Assembly (NCBI RefSeq): GCF_011045115.1
Contig: NZ_JAAKZG010000024.1
Coordinates: 1-47,466 of the forward strand
Reading direction: 5' to 3'
Source: Mesorhizobium zhangyense
GTDB taxonomy: Bacteria > Pseudomonadota > Alphaproteobacteria > Rhizobiales > Rhizobiaceae
Length of the DNA: 47,466 nucleotides
In this document: positions 32,567 to 41,205 of the stretch, piece by piece
How the letters are laid out: every line of letters starts with the position of its first letter
How positions within the stretch are numbered: position 1 is the stretch's first letter
The notes under the pieces: model-generated
Told to the model about the DNA's origin: nothing
What the model saw: the letters and a program-made list of their open reading frames with translations, nothing else
The model's database searches: none
Made by a program: the position numbers and the translations under genes

Positions 32567-33571
32567 ATGAAGCATTTTACCGCCAGTCTTGTGATTGCCA
32601 GCCTGTTCCTCGTTTCCGCCCGTGCCGAGGAAGCAAACGTTCCTGCTTTCTTCGTGCTGAGTGATCGCGGTGAGGGGACGTTCGATATGGAGGCCTGGCA
32701 GCGTGCGACCAAAGCGTTGAAGAACGAGGATTTCGTGCGGACCTATCGGCTCGGCGCAGATGGTACTGTCCTGCAAAAAGCGCAGGAAGATGCAGCAAAG
32801 GTAAACGCTGCTGATAACATCGTCATGCTCATGACCACCACCACGCAAGACAAGAACTCGACTGAATTCCACGAGTCGCTCCGCCAGGTGGAGCAGCAAT
32901 TCCAGACCGACCCAACACTTAAAGGTGCGAGCGTGCTCGCCAGATGGCCAATGTGCGCGCTCGTTCAACTCGGCAAGACCCGCAACGCCAAGATGCCGCC
33001 CATAGCGATGATTTTTGTTCTTGATCACCCGCAAGCGAACGCGTTCTGCTATCCGATGGTGCAATCCTACTTCACGACGCCACTAGGGCCTGACGGCAAG
33101 CGTGTTGCACCGATCAGCATCGACGGTGCAACCGTTGCCCTGCAGGCGGTACTTCCGCCTATGAAGCTCACCAAGAAGACGTTGGCGGACAAGGCGGCGT
33201 TCAAGCAAGGTAACCTCGTTGAACGCCCCAACAATGTCTATGCACCAGGTGAGGAGATATTCATCTACGCCTTTTTCGAGAATGTCGGTCGCAAGGACGT
33301 TGGTACGCCGATGTCCAGTTACGAGATCGGGCTCGACATTGAAGTGCGCGATCAATCTGGCAAGGTTCTGAAATCACTTCCCGACGAGCATACCTACAAG
33401 GCTGACTCCCCACCGCCGTTTCCCGTGTCGCTGGACTACTTCAGCAACTTCGCAACCGCCGGCATTTCCCTCGATACGCCCGGCAGCTACACGATTGTCT
33501 ACATCTTTCATGATCGTTCCCGGCCTGAAACGCTGCCCGCTGCGGCGGAATTCGACGTGACAGTCAAGTAA
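32567..33571 (+). CDS. hypothetical secreted protein with a C-terminal beta domain
   Basis: A 334-residue exported protein. A signal peptide (about 20 residues, ending VSARAEE) is followed by a mixed domain, then from about residue 210 a beta-rich domain (NNVYAPGEEIFIYAFFENVG, IGLDIEVRDQSGKVLKSL, GSYTIVYIFHD) resembling immunoglobulin-like folds. ATG at 32567 has a GGAGGG ribosome site; the start at 32555 is less likely. No family recognised. Confidence 0.75.
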   Translation: MKHFTASLVIASLFLVSARAEEANVPAFFVLSDRGEGTFDMEAWQRATKALKNEDFVRTYRLGADGTVLQKAQEDAAKVNAADNIVMLMTTTTQDKNSTEFHESLRQVEQQFQTDPTLKGASVLARWPMCALVQLGKTRNAKMPPIAMIFVLDHPQANAFCYPMVQSYFTTPLGPDGKRVAPISIDGATVALQAVLPPMKLTKKTLADKAAFKQGNLVERPNNVYAPGEEIFIYAFFENVGRKDVGTPMSSYEIGLDIEVRDQSGKVLKSLPDEHTYKADSPPPFPVSLDYFSNFATAGISLDTPGSYTIVYIFHDRSRPETLPAAAEFDVTVK

Positions 33572-33594
33572 AGCGCGACGGCAGCCAAATCACG

Positions 33595-33996
33595 GCCCAG
33601 TATCGGGCTCGCCGACCGATCAGGATGGGCCAATCCTCGAGCATCGCAAAGCGTGTTCTTGAACGAATGGACGCTTTTTGAGTCGGATACCGACGCCAGC
33701 GGGCGCATGCCGGCTGCGGGCAAGGTTGACCTGGTGGCGGTCGTCGGCAACGAAGCCGGCGCGCGCATCATTGCCATGCGGCCTGTTTCCAGGCGCTAAA
33801 CGATGTCGGTTTCACCATATCGGCCAACGGCGGGATATATTGGGTGGACGAGGCAATGGGATCCGTGAACTATGTCGATTTGCCCGGTACGCCGGAGAAG
33901 GTGGTCGACACGCTGAAGATGGCGGCGTCAAATGCCGCCCATCTGGCGCGGGCGCTGAAAGGCGAAAACTATCCGAGCGTGGCAGCGGAAGGTTGA
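33595..33996 (+). pseudogene. NADPH-dependent FMN reductase/flavodoxin-like remnant
   Basis: Three frames carry successive pieces of one protein: MGQSSSIAKRVLERMDAF (33625-33678, then a stop), ESDTDASGRMPAAGKVDLVA and VVGNEAGA (33680-33760 region), then CFQALNDVGFTISANGGIYW and EAMGSVNYVDLPG to a stop at 33994-33996. This is the C-terminal half of flavodoxin-fold FMN reductases; the N-terminal flavin-binding half is missing. At least two frameshifts, so it is dead. Confidence 0.7.
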
Positions 33997-34018
33997 CCGA
34001 AACAAGGGTGTGCCCAGC

Positions 34019-34483
34019 ATGGCCGTAAAAGAAAACAATGCCAGAGTGGAAACGGCAGCATGCTTCTGCGGCGCGATTGCCGCCGAGATGCAGGGAGAAC
34101 CGTTCTGGATTTGCACTGATCATGATGATGATTGCAGGCGCGCCATCGGCAGCCCGCTGACCGTGTGGGTGGGTTATCGACCGAGCCAGTTCAAGCTGAC
34201 GCGTGGTACGATGAAAACCTTTTCGAAGACCACGGGCGTCACGCGCAGTTTTTGCGGAAATTGCGGAACGTCGATTGGCTATCGCGACGACGGAATTGAC
34301 GATGAATTCTATCTGACGATCGGTTTCTTCGACCATCCCGAGCGCTTTCAACCCGAAGCCCATGCCTACTGGAAACTAAGATTGCCTTGGGTGGAATTCG
34401 CCGATCGCCTGCCTCGCATTGATGACTATTCGAGGCAGCGCGATCCGGAACTTGGAAATCCGCGCGATCGGCACTCGCTCTGA
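34019..34483 (+). CDS. GFA family zinc-binding protein (Gfa/CENP-V fold)
   Basis: A 154-residue protein of the glutathione-dependent formaldehyde-activating-enzyme-like family. CFCG near the start and FCGNCG in the middle are the usual zinc ligands. The normal CHCxxCRR is changed to CTDHDDDCRR, so one structural zinc site is altered. AAGG precedes the ATG at 34019; 34010 is also in frame. The family is large and mostly without a proven reaction. Confidence 0.8.
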   Translation: MAVKENNARVETAACFCGAIAAEMQGEPFWICTDHDDDCRRAIGSPLTVWVGYRPSQFKLTRGTMKTFSKTTGVTRSFCGNCGTSIGYRDDGIDDEFYLTIGFFDHPERFQPEAHAYWKLRLPWVEFADRLPRIDDYSRQRDPELGNPRDRHSL

Positions 34484-34584
34484 CAAAACCTTTTTGACCA
34501 CTGTCTACTGATCAGGGGTTACAGCCGATCATGCACGCGAAAGCGATGAGCGCTGCACATCAGGGGTCTCCAGGCGACCTGTGT

Positions 34585-34854
34585 TCAATACCCGCTAGGA
34601 CAACGATCAATATAGCGGTTTCCTCGACGGTCGCGATAGTAGCAATCGCCTGGTTCACTCGCACGACCGATGAGTGCGCCCGCAACCGCACCGACTGCCC
34701 CTCCCACTAGGGCCCCTTCCGCCGTGTTGCCAGGGGAAGCGACAGCAGCGCCCACCGCGGCACCGCCAAGACCACCGATCGCTGCGCCGCGTTCTGTCTG
34801 CGAGCAGGCGGCAACGGAAGTGAGCGTAATCAGAAGTATGAGCATCTTTCTCAT
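34585..34854 (-). CDS. glycine-zipper lipoprotein
   Basis: An 89-residue lipoprotein: lipobox VAAC with Cys17, then an Ala/Gly-rich hydrophobic segment with GxxxG repeats (GGLGGAAVGAAVA; GGAVGAVAGALIG) that can insert in or pack against a membrane, and a Cys/Tyr/Arg-rich end (DCYYRDRRGNRYIDRC). Strong GGAGGAATTC ribosome site. Related to outer-membrane glycine-zipper lipoproteins; role unknown. Confidence 0.8.
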   Translation of the reverse strand: MRKMLILLITLTSVAACSQTERGAAIGGLGGAAVGAAVASPGNTAEGALVGGAVGAVAGALIGRASEPGDCYYRDRRGNRYIDRCPSGY

Positions 34855-35489
34855 AAGAATTCCTCCACTTTCAATCCCTCCCGAGAGAAATGCGTGAGTT
34901 GGCTAATTGATCCACAGGAGCCATTCTACGCGCAAAATTCTTAAGGCTGCGGCTCTCTCGCCCCTCCGTTGTGAGCTAGTGGGTCTTATAGACGAAGAGC
35001 GACGGCGTCGGATTCCGCGGGTGGCGCTTGTTCCAGGCTGGGAGTCCGAAAGGCCAGGGACGTAATGCGGGCCTGGCCCTTCTCAGCCGTCAAACGGCTT
35101 TGATACCGCCGGCCAGGGGCGATCGGCGGCCTACCGTTCATGGAGCGTGGGACGAGGACGGTACACAAAACGAAGGAAGGGCAGTGGTTTGTTCCTTCCC
35201 CTTCGAACATCGCATCGATAATTCGTCGAAAAACTTCATGTGCAGAGAACCGCACTACGAGCAGTTCTCCTCGGCCACCTTGTTCGCAAAGCCGTCCCAA
35301 CGAGGAATATCTTCGGACAGCAGGAGCCTTTTGATGTTGGATGAAGAGAAAGTTCGACTTGGATCAGCCCGCGAGCATGTCCTTCCACAATGAGATCGCG
35401 AGGTATTGCGGCACCGCCTTGCCGCATAACGGAACAACCTGCGTGCTGAATGGTTAGAGTTCCACTAACCCCGAAAAGCGAAAAGGAGA
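34855..35489. other. 630-base intergenic stretch with a promoter at its end
   Basis: No credible gene on either strand. It contains a 7-bp hairpin (GGCCAGG 35052-35058 with CCTGGCC 35072-35078) and, near the end, an EcfG-type promoter for the secreted protein that follows. Confidence 0.5.
35431..35455 (+). promoter_or_regulatory. EcfG-type promoter (GGAAC-N16-GGTT)
   Basis: GGAAC at 35431-35435, 16 bases, GGTT at 35452-35455, same spacing as the full consensus site at 27381. It is 34 bases before the ATG of the secreted protein. Confidence 0.6.
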
Positions 35490-35837
35490 ATGATGATGAA
35501 AACGATCATCGCAACAATGGCCGCACTGACAATTTCGGCTTTTGTCCCCGTTGCGGCATTCGCGGCATGTCCCGAGACGACCGGATCGATTTCCAACGAT
35601 GCGAAGACCGGCATTTCGAAGGATGGCACGCGAGCTCCACTTCAGACTGACACGCAGAGCACCACCACGCCAGAGGTCAATCCCAATCCTACGAAGAAGG
35701 ACGGCAACACGATGCCGCTTGCCGACCAGGAGGGCGGCGGCAACAAGAACCTTGCCACATCTCAGCAGGACGTCGAAGCCCAGCAGAAGGGCGATAAAAC
35801 TGCCGCCGCAGAAGCTGATGACGCCTGCAAGGATTAA
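35490..35837 (+). CDS. small secreted hydrophilic protein
   Basis: A 115-residue precursor with a signal peptide (ending AAFAAC, so lipoprotein processing is also conceivable although the lipobox is poor). The mature part is Thr/Asn/Gln/Lys-rich and low in hydrophobics (SKDGTRAPLQTDTQSTTTPE), probably disordered, with a final cysteine (DACKD). AGGAG ribosome site; three ATGs in a row. Conserved type in rhizobia, function unknown. Confidence 0.75.
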   Translation: MMMKTIIATMAALTISAFVPVAAFAACPETTGSISNDAKTGISKDGTRAPLQTDTQSTTTPEVNPNPTKKDGNTMPLADQEGGGNKNLATSQQDVEAQQKGDKTAAAEADDACKD

Positions 35838-35942
35838 GGCATGAAGCGTGATCTGACACGCCTAGTGGTTATTGCCGAGACACGTTGAACTGGCGTCGGT
35901 TGATTGTGTTTCGGTTTTGTCCCGCAGAATGGAGAGGCGACG

Positions 35943-36185
35943 ATGATATTAATTTGGATCGGCGCGTTGCTCATTATTTGCGGCGTGTTGGCGATGGCAA
36001 GAGCAGCCATTTTCCGAGGCCGTTTAAGTGATTCCCATTCTACCTCCTCGACAGGCCGTACTCTGGAGCCGACGCGAAGTGGCATAACCGCATTTAGCTG
36101 GGCGGCCAATTGGCCGGGTCTTGCTCTGATCGTGATTGGTGTAACTCTGCTGCTAGTCAGCTCTGGGACTTTCGCTCCACATTGA
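35943..36185 (+). CDS. small membrane protein with two helices
   Basis: An 80-residue protein: helix 1 (IWIGALLIICGVLAMARAAI), a polar STSSTGRTLEPTRSG loop, helix 2 (WPGLALIVIGVTLLLVSSG). ATG at 35943 with a GGAGAGGCG ribosome site. No family recognised. Confidence 0.65.
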   Translation: MILIWIGALLIICGVLAMARAAIFRGRLSDSHSTSSTGRTLEPTRSGITAFSWAANWPGLALIVIGVTLLLVSSGTFAPH

Positions 36186-36302
36186 ACGGCTTGACGATCC
36201 TTCACCCGCGGCGGCAGCGCCTCGCGCATGCACTGCAGCGGAGACGAATTAAGCATTACCCGAAACGGAACGATCCGGCCTGTTCGTGCGGGCTAGTCGG
36301 AT

Positions 36303-36332
36303 AGCCCACGCAATCCATGGATGGTGTGGGCT
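36303..36332. terminator. terminator hairpin between convergent genes
   Basis: AGCCCAC (36303-36309) pairs with GTGGGCT (36326-36332), followed by TT; an inner ATCCATGGAT palindrome forms the loop. It lies between the small membrane protein (plus) and the SDR (minus). Confidence 0.55.
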
Positions 36333-36400
36333 TTGCCCGCGAGCAAATCATGCCCACCGTCCATCGGAATTGTTCAATGCAATTCTGCCTGTTTTTCAAC

Positions 36401-37393
36401 TCACTCATAGCCGCCGACAATGGGAAGAATCTCGCCCGTGATGTAGCTGGAACAATGGGATGACGCCAGGAACACATATGCCGGAGCGATTTCCTCCGGT
36501 TGTGCAGGGCGTTTCATAGGGGTCTTTGCGCCGAACTCCGAAACGTCCTGCGCTTTCTTGTCGGACGGATTGAGTGGGGTCCAGACTGGACCCGGAGCGA
36601 TTGCGTTCACCCGAATACCCCGATCAATCAGATTGCCGGCAAGAGCTCGGGTGAAAGCATGTATCCCACCCTTGGTCATCGAATAGTCCACCAACTGCGG
36701 ACTGCCGTCGATACCAGTCACAGAACCGGTATTGAGAATGACGGAACCGGATTTCATATGCGCGACGGCAGCCTGAGCCATGTGGAAGTAGCCATACAGA
36801 TTGGTTTTGAGCGTCGTATCGAAGTGCTCTTCGGTCAGATCCTCGAACTTTGATGCGTGAATTTGGAATGCGGCGTTGTTGATCAGGATATCGAGCTTGC
36901 CCAATTCATTGACAGTTCGGGCGACCGCCTTCACGCAGAAGTTCCTCTTGGAAACGTCCCCGGTGATCGTAATGCACCGTTTTCCTTCGGTCTCCACGGC
37001 CTTCTTCGTGATTTCGGCGTCTACTTTTTCCGAAAGATAGGCGATAGCGACGTCTGCCCCTTCGCGAGCAAACAAAATTGCCACTGCGCGGCCGATCCCG
37101 GAGTCGCCGCCGGTGATAAGCGCCACCTTTCCTTCAAGCTTCTTCGATCCAATGTAAAACGGCGCGTCGTACATCGGCTTGGGATCAAGGACTGCCTCGG
37201 AGCCCGGCTTCGATTGATGTTGTTTGGGAAAGGGTGGCTCAGGATATCGGCGCGCCCCGACCTGAACCGAGGACTTATCCTGCGGTGTTGGTTTTGCATC
37301 CGACTTGGCGATCCCGGCCTGGATTCGTCTTTGCTTCGCAGCCGCTGCTTTTGCCTCGGTCGTTGTTTTGGTTTTTGTTGTCGCGCGGCGCAT
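36401..37393 (-). CDS. short-chain dehydrogenase of the YdaD/general stress protein 39 type
   Basis: A 330-residue SDR with an N-terminal extension of about 85 residues that is basic and Lys/Ala-rich, then the PPFPKQHQSKPGSEAVLDP and YIGSKKLEGKVALITGG blocks typical of the stress-type glucose/alcohol dehydrogenase-like group. Cofactor motif TGGDSGIG, NNAA in place of NNAG, catalytic Tyr and Lys in YSMTK. The ATG at 37393 has a GGAGGCTCAT ribosome site; 37426 is in frame but unsupported. Substrate unknown. Divergent from the DUF3606 gene. Confidence 0.88.
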   Translation of the reverse strand: MRRATTKTKTTTEAKAAAAKQRRIQAGIAKSDAKPTPQDKSSVQVGARRYPEPPFPKQHQSKPGSEAVLDPKPMYDAPFYIGSKKLEGKVALITGGDSGIGRAVAILFAREGADVAIAYLSEKVDAEITKKAVETEGKRCITITGDVSKRNFCVKAVARTVNELGKLDILINNAAFQIHASKFEDLTEEHFDTTLKTNLYGYFHMAQAAVAHMKSGSVILNTGSVTGIDGSPQLVDYSMTKGGIHAFTRALAGNLIDRGIRVNAIAPGPVWTPLNPSDKKAQDVSEFGAKTPMKRPAQPEEIAPAYVFLASSHCSSYITGEILPIVGGYE

Positions 37394-37523
37394 ATGAGCC
37401 TCCATGGGTCGGACCTTCGATGTCAACGCGCGTCACGGCAAAAAGTTTTCTGCCCGTTTCCCCTCAGATGCCTGATGGAACGCATCTACTGCCCGTTCAT
37501 TGACGAACAGAAGGAGAAAGCCG

Positions 37524-37688
37524 ATGAATCCGAACAATCCAAAATCGCGAGATGTCGAAAAGCGGGCACTCGACCTAGCCGAGAAAACTGACGTCTCCCC
37601 CAACCAGGCAAAGGCCTTGATTCGCAAGCATGGCGACGACAAGAAAGAGATCGAGAAGGAGGCAAAGAACTTCAAGGCAGAAGGATGA
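37524..37688 (+). CDS. DUF3606 domain protein, second copy
   Basis: A 54-residue basic protein (VEKRALDLAEKTDVSPNQAK, ALIRKHGDDKKEIEKEAKNF) related in pattern to the protein at 21908-22090. AGGAGAAAGCCG precedes ATG 37524; the frame back to 37500 is not needed. Probably a stress-response protein of unknown function. Confidence 0.75.
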   Translation: MNPNNPKSRDVEKRALDLAEKTDVSPNQAKALIRKHGDDKKEIEKEAKNFKAEG

Positions 37689-37763
37689 AGGAATCCTGGC
37701 TGAATTGACCCCATCAATGGATGTTCCATCACGACGGGTTGCACACCGTCAGATCTCGCAGTT

Positions 37764-38064
37764 GGCGAGCGTGATGAAATTGAAGAGGGAAGGTGTCTGC
37801 TTTACGTGGCGATGACCCGTGCAAGGCATTCATTTAATTACGCCCCAGCGGTTTTATACTCATGGTCAGGCATCACGGGCGGCCGTCACGTCTATGTTTC
37901 GCATGCCCCTTTTTCCGAACCATATTCTGCAGAATTTTGCCGCCACCTCCTGGCCGCTCGCAGAATCTGTCTCCGCGCATCCCCATGCCCGGGGAGTTGG
38001 CGTGGATTTAAAAAGCCGGATGCGGGGCATGTGGAATTTAGCAGGCCGTCCAGTCGAGACGTAA
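37764..38064 (+). pseudogene. C-terminal remnant of a UvrD/PcrA-type helicase
   Basis: GERDEIEEGRCLLYVAMTRA is the superfamily-1 helicase motif VI region (EERRLLYVAMTRA). The sense then jumps frame to HLITPQRFYTHGQ, back to GRHVYVSHAPFSE, and again to ILQNFAATSWPLAES, all pieces of the rhizobial UvrD-like C-terminus. At least three frameshifts and no N-terminal helicase domains, so a dead fragment. Confidence 0.7.
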
Positions 38065-38130
38065 TGAACCTGTCCGGATAGAGATCGTATCCCTGACTGC
38101 CGTCATTGCCTCAAACTTCCTCGAAATCTT

Positions 38131-38155
38131 GGAACGTTTCCGAGCGCGGGCAGTT
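38131..38155 (+). promoter_or_regulatory. EcfG-type promoter (GGAAC-N16-AGTT)
   Basis: GGAAC at 38131-38135, 16 bases, AGTT at 38152-38155, 41 bases before the DUF1236 start. Same spacing as the sites at 27381 and 35431. Confidence 0.55.
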
Positions 38156-38196
38156 GTGAAACATCTATTCCACAATCTCTACAACAGGAGGAAACC

Positions 38197-38505
38197 ATGA
38201 GAGCCCAGCTTTTAGTAGCAAGTCTACTCATTGCCCCGTCGACTGGCGCATCGTTTGCCCAGGATGTTTTGCTCGGACCTGCGCAGGAAACCATAATCAG
38301 GGAATATGTCGTGCGTGAGCGAGTCGTGCCTATCGAGCCTCTACCTGATGTAGATTTTTCTGTTGGCACGGTTCTGCCGGATACTGTTGAGCTTCACACA
38401 ATCGAACAACCCGACCTCGACGGAGGCTACAGCTATGTCGTGGTGGGCGAGCGGACCGTGGTCGTGGAACCCGGCACGCGTCGGATCATTCATATCATGG
38501 AATAA
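38197..38505 (+). CDS. DUF1236 secreted protein
   Basis: A 102-residue exported protein: signal peptide ending at SFAQD, then one DUF1236 module (VGTVLPDTVELHTIE, YSYVVVGERTVVVEPGTRRI). Members are small periplasmic proteins of rhizobia with unknown role. Strong AGGAGGAAACC ribosome site and a likely stress promoter upstream. Confidence 0.88.
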   Translation: MRAQLLVASLLIAPSTGASFAQDVLLGPAQETIIREYVVRERVVPIEPLPDVDFSVGTVLPDTVELHTIEQPDLDGGYSYVVVGERTVVVEPGTRRIIHIME

Positions 38506-38674
38506 GCCTGAGACGGGAAGGGGATTCCTTTGCCGGAAAGCCCGCCGCTGGAGGGGCTGCGACGGGCTTCGACGACCCGAACGAGAAAGAGGACATCCGG
38601 ATTTTGAATAATCAGCCAGCCTTCGATTGGTTCCCCCAAGTATTCAGGGCAGACGTAAAAGAGGCCACTGGCCG

Positions 38675-40030
38675 ATGGCTAAAGTTATATTTGCAGTAGG
38701 TTTGGTGATTGCTTTGGTCGTCATCGCGGCAGGAGCGGTCTTTTTTCTGTCGAAGGAAACTGCCACCGTCGCTATCGAGCAGGGCTACGGACCAAACCCG
38801 ACTCTCCCCAAACCAAATCCCAAACTGATCCCCACCGTCAACATCGCGCCAGCCAAACCCTGGCCTGCCGGCCAGCAGCCCATCGCGGCGGAGGGCCTTG
38901 TCGTCAACGCATTTGCTGACGGTCTTGATCATCCGCGCTCGCTGCACGTTCTGCCGAACGGCGACGTCCTCGTGACTGAAACCAATAGGCCACCGAAACC
39001 CGACAAGGACTTCGACTTCCGCGATTGGATCATGGGCGTCGTAATGGGCCAGGCTGGAGCTGAAGTGCCGAGCGCCAACCGCATAATGCTGCTGCGGGAT
39101 GCCGACGGCGATGGCGTTGCCGAGACGCGTTCAGTGCTTCTCGAAGGGTTGAACTCGCCGTTCGGGATGGCATTGTTCAATGGCAAGCTCTATGTCGCCA
39201 ATACGGACGCAATCGTCGCTTTTCCGTATGAGGATGGCGTGACCGCGATCACCGCATCTCCGGAAAAGATCGTCGATCTCCCCGCCGGCGACATCAACCA
39301 TCACTGGACCAAGGATGTGATCGCGAGCCGCGACGGCACCAAGCTTTACGCGACAGCCGGATCCAACAGCAATGTCGGCGAAAATGGCATGGAGGCGGAA
39401 GAAAACCGCGCTGCCGTTCTGGAGCTCGACCTCGCAACGAAGAAATCCCGCCTGTTTGCGTCGGGACTGCGCAATCCTAATGGCCTCTCATGGCAGCCGG
39501 ACAGTGGCGAATAGTGGGTTGCGGTAAACGAACGCGACGAGATCGGCAGTGATCTCGTTCCCGACTACATGACATCAGTGCGAGAAGGTGGTTTTTATGG
39601 CTGGCCCTACAGTTACTACGGCCAGCATGTCGATGAGCGCGTGAAGCCGCAGCGGCCTAATCTTGTCGAGAAGGCAATAGTTCCCGACTACGCCCTTGGC
39701 CCACATACGGCCTCGCTCGGGCTGACTTTTTACGAGGGGACCTTGTTTGGCCCTGAATTCTCGAAGGGCGCATTTGTCGGTCAGCACGGATCGTGGAACC
39801 GTGAGCCGCGAAGCGGGTACAAGGTGATCTTCGTGCCTTTTGCGAATGGCAAGCCTTCCGGTTCTCCCCGCGATATCCTGACCGGATTTCTCAGTGAAAA
39901 CGGCGAGGCGCTTGGACGACCCGTCGGCGTAGCTGTCGACAAGAATGGCGCGCTGCTCGTTGCGGACGACGTCGGCAACAAGATCTGGCGTGTCGTTCCC
40001 GCCGATCAGACCAGCGATGCGGGGCAATAA
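38675..40030 (+). pseudogene. PQQ-dependent sugar dehydrogenase (sorbosone dehydrogenase-like), interrupted by an amber codon
   Basis: One frame encodes about 450 residues, broken only by TAG at 39512-39514. N-terminal membrane anchor (VIFAVGLVIALVVIAAGAVF), then the six-bladed propeller of soluble glucose/sorbosone dehydrogenases: DGLDHPRSLHVLPNGDVLVT, LNSPFGMALFNGKLYVANTD, HHWTKDVIAS, SGLRNPNGLSW; after the stop [42 protein letters not shown]. Homologues have Leu or another residue where TAG stands, so a single TTG-to-TAG change is likely. The N-terminal piece lacks part of the active site. It lies before the oxidase operon. Confidence 0.8.
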
Positions 40031-40164
40031 CGATCTCGAATGGAGGGGCAGCTATTTCATCCGAACTACCTCTCCGCTCCTCCTATGTCCTGGAACAATC
40101 CTCCCATGGCGGGGTTCAACCACCAGGGAATTGCGGGGACCGCTTCAACAAAAGAGTAGGTCTC

Positions 40165-41205
40165 TTGTCGGGATTTTCCCAGGTGGTACGCGGACAAGCG
40201 GTGGAAAGACCGCCATATCCGCGATCGCCGTTGCGCTACGGTTTCATTCCAATCCTTATGTTCGCGCATGGGTGTGCGGGAATTCAATCGACTCTTGAGC
40301 CGACCGGTGCCGAGGCCAGGCAGATTGCCACACTGTTCTGGGTAATGGTCATAGGCGGCTCGGTGGTATGGCTTGCCGTGATCGGAACGCTGCTCTATGC
40401 CGCGCGGTGGAAAGGCGAACCCCACTCCGCGCAATCGGCAGGCCGGCTGATCCTTTGGGGCGGGGCCATTTTCCCCGCCGTCGTTTTGATGGCCTTGCTC
40501 GCTTACGCTTTGTGGCTGATGCCGTCACTCCGGCCGCAGTCAGGGGAACCGCCCAGTGCACCCCTGCGAATCGAGGTCACCGGTGAGCAATTCTGGTGGC
40601 GTGTTTCTTACCGGTCGAAGAATCACGAAGCTTCGATTGCATCGGCCAACGAAATCCGCTTGCCGCTTGGGCAGCGCGTCGAATTTGTCCTCAAAAGCAG
40701 CGACGTGATCCACTCGTTCTGGATTCCATCGCTTGGCGGGAAAATGGACATGATTCCCGGCAGGACCAACCGTCTATCGCTGCTCGCCACGAAAGTCGGC
40801 ATCTTCCGGGGACCCTGCGCGGAATACTGCGGCACCTCGCATACGCTCATGGCATTTTACGCGATGGTCATGGATCCGGCGGCCTTCGATATATGGCTTG
40901 AAGCCCAGTCGCAGCCATCTGAGGAACTTGCGAGCGACGGTAAGCTTCGTTTCATTTCAAATGGCTGCGGCTCCTGCCACACGGTTCACGGCACCGAGGC
41001 GACGGGAACGCTCGGTCCTGACCTGACCCATCTCGGATCACGGGAGAGCTTGGCTGCGGGCATCTTGCCAAATACCGAGGAGGCGATCCGACGGTTCATT
41101 GCGGACCCGGACGTCATCAAGCCAGGTTCTAAAATGCCGGCCTTCCGGATGTTGCCGGAAGACGACCTGCAAGCAATCGCCTCTTACTTGAAGGGGTTGA
41201 AATGA
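40165..41205 (+). CDS. coxB: cytochrome c oxidase subunit II fused to cytochrome c (caa3 type)
   Basis: A 346-residue periplasm-facing subunit. Cys37 in AHGCAG is a likely lipidated N-terminus of the mature protein. Two helices (55-77, 95-118) precede the CuA domain with His183, Cys218, Glu220, Cys222, His226 and Met229 (CAEYCGTSHTLM). The C-terminal domain has a heme c site CGSCH (268-272) and a distal Met in SKMPAF. It accepts electrons for the oxidase directly, without a separate cytochrome c. The start is TTG at 40165 (AGTAGGT upstream). Its stop overlaps the next ATG. Confidence 0.92.
   Translation: MSGFSQVVRGQAVERPPYPRSPLRYGFIPILMFAHGCAGIQSTLEPTGAEARQIATLFWVMVIGGSVVWLAVIGTLLYAARWKGEPHSAQSAGRLILWGGAIFPAVVLMALLAYALWLMPSLRPQSGEPPSAPLRIEVTGEQFWWRVSYRSKNHEASIASANEIRLPLGQRVEFVLKSSDVIHSFWIPSLGGKMDMIPGRTNRLSLLATKVGIFRGPCAEYCGTSHTLMAFYAMVMDPAAFDIWLEAQSQPSEELASDGKLRFISNGCGSCHTVHGTEATGTLGPDLTHLGSRESLAAGILPNTEEAIRRFIADPDVIKPGSKMPAFRMLPEDDLQAIASYLKGLK

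Noticed and set aside
32447-33064. 205-codon minus-strand frame opposite the secreted protein
   Set aside because: Shadow; the plus-strand frame has signal peptide and ribosome site.
35052-35078. 7-bp hairpin with CCTTCT tail
   Set aside because: No gene ends close by, so no terminator role can be argued.
40040-40159. 39-codon frame MEGQLFHPNYLSAPPMSWNN between the dehydrogenase and coxB
   Set aside because: Open and in the right direction, but no ribosome site; could be a remnant of a gene lost from the cluster.
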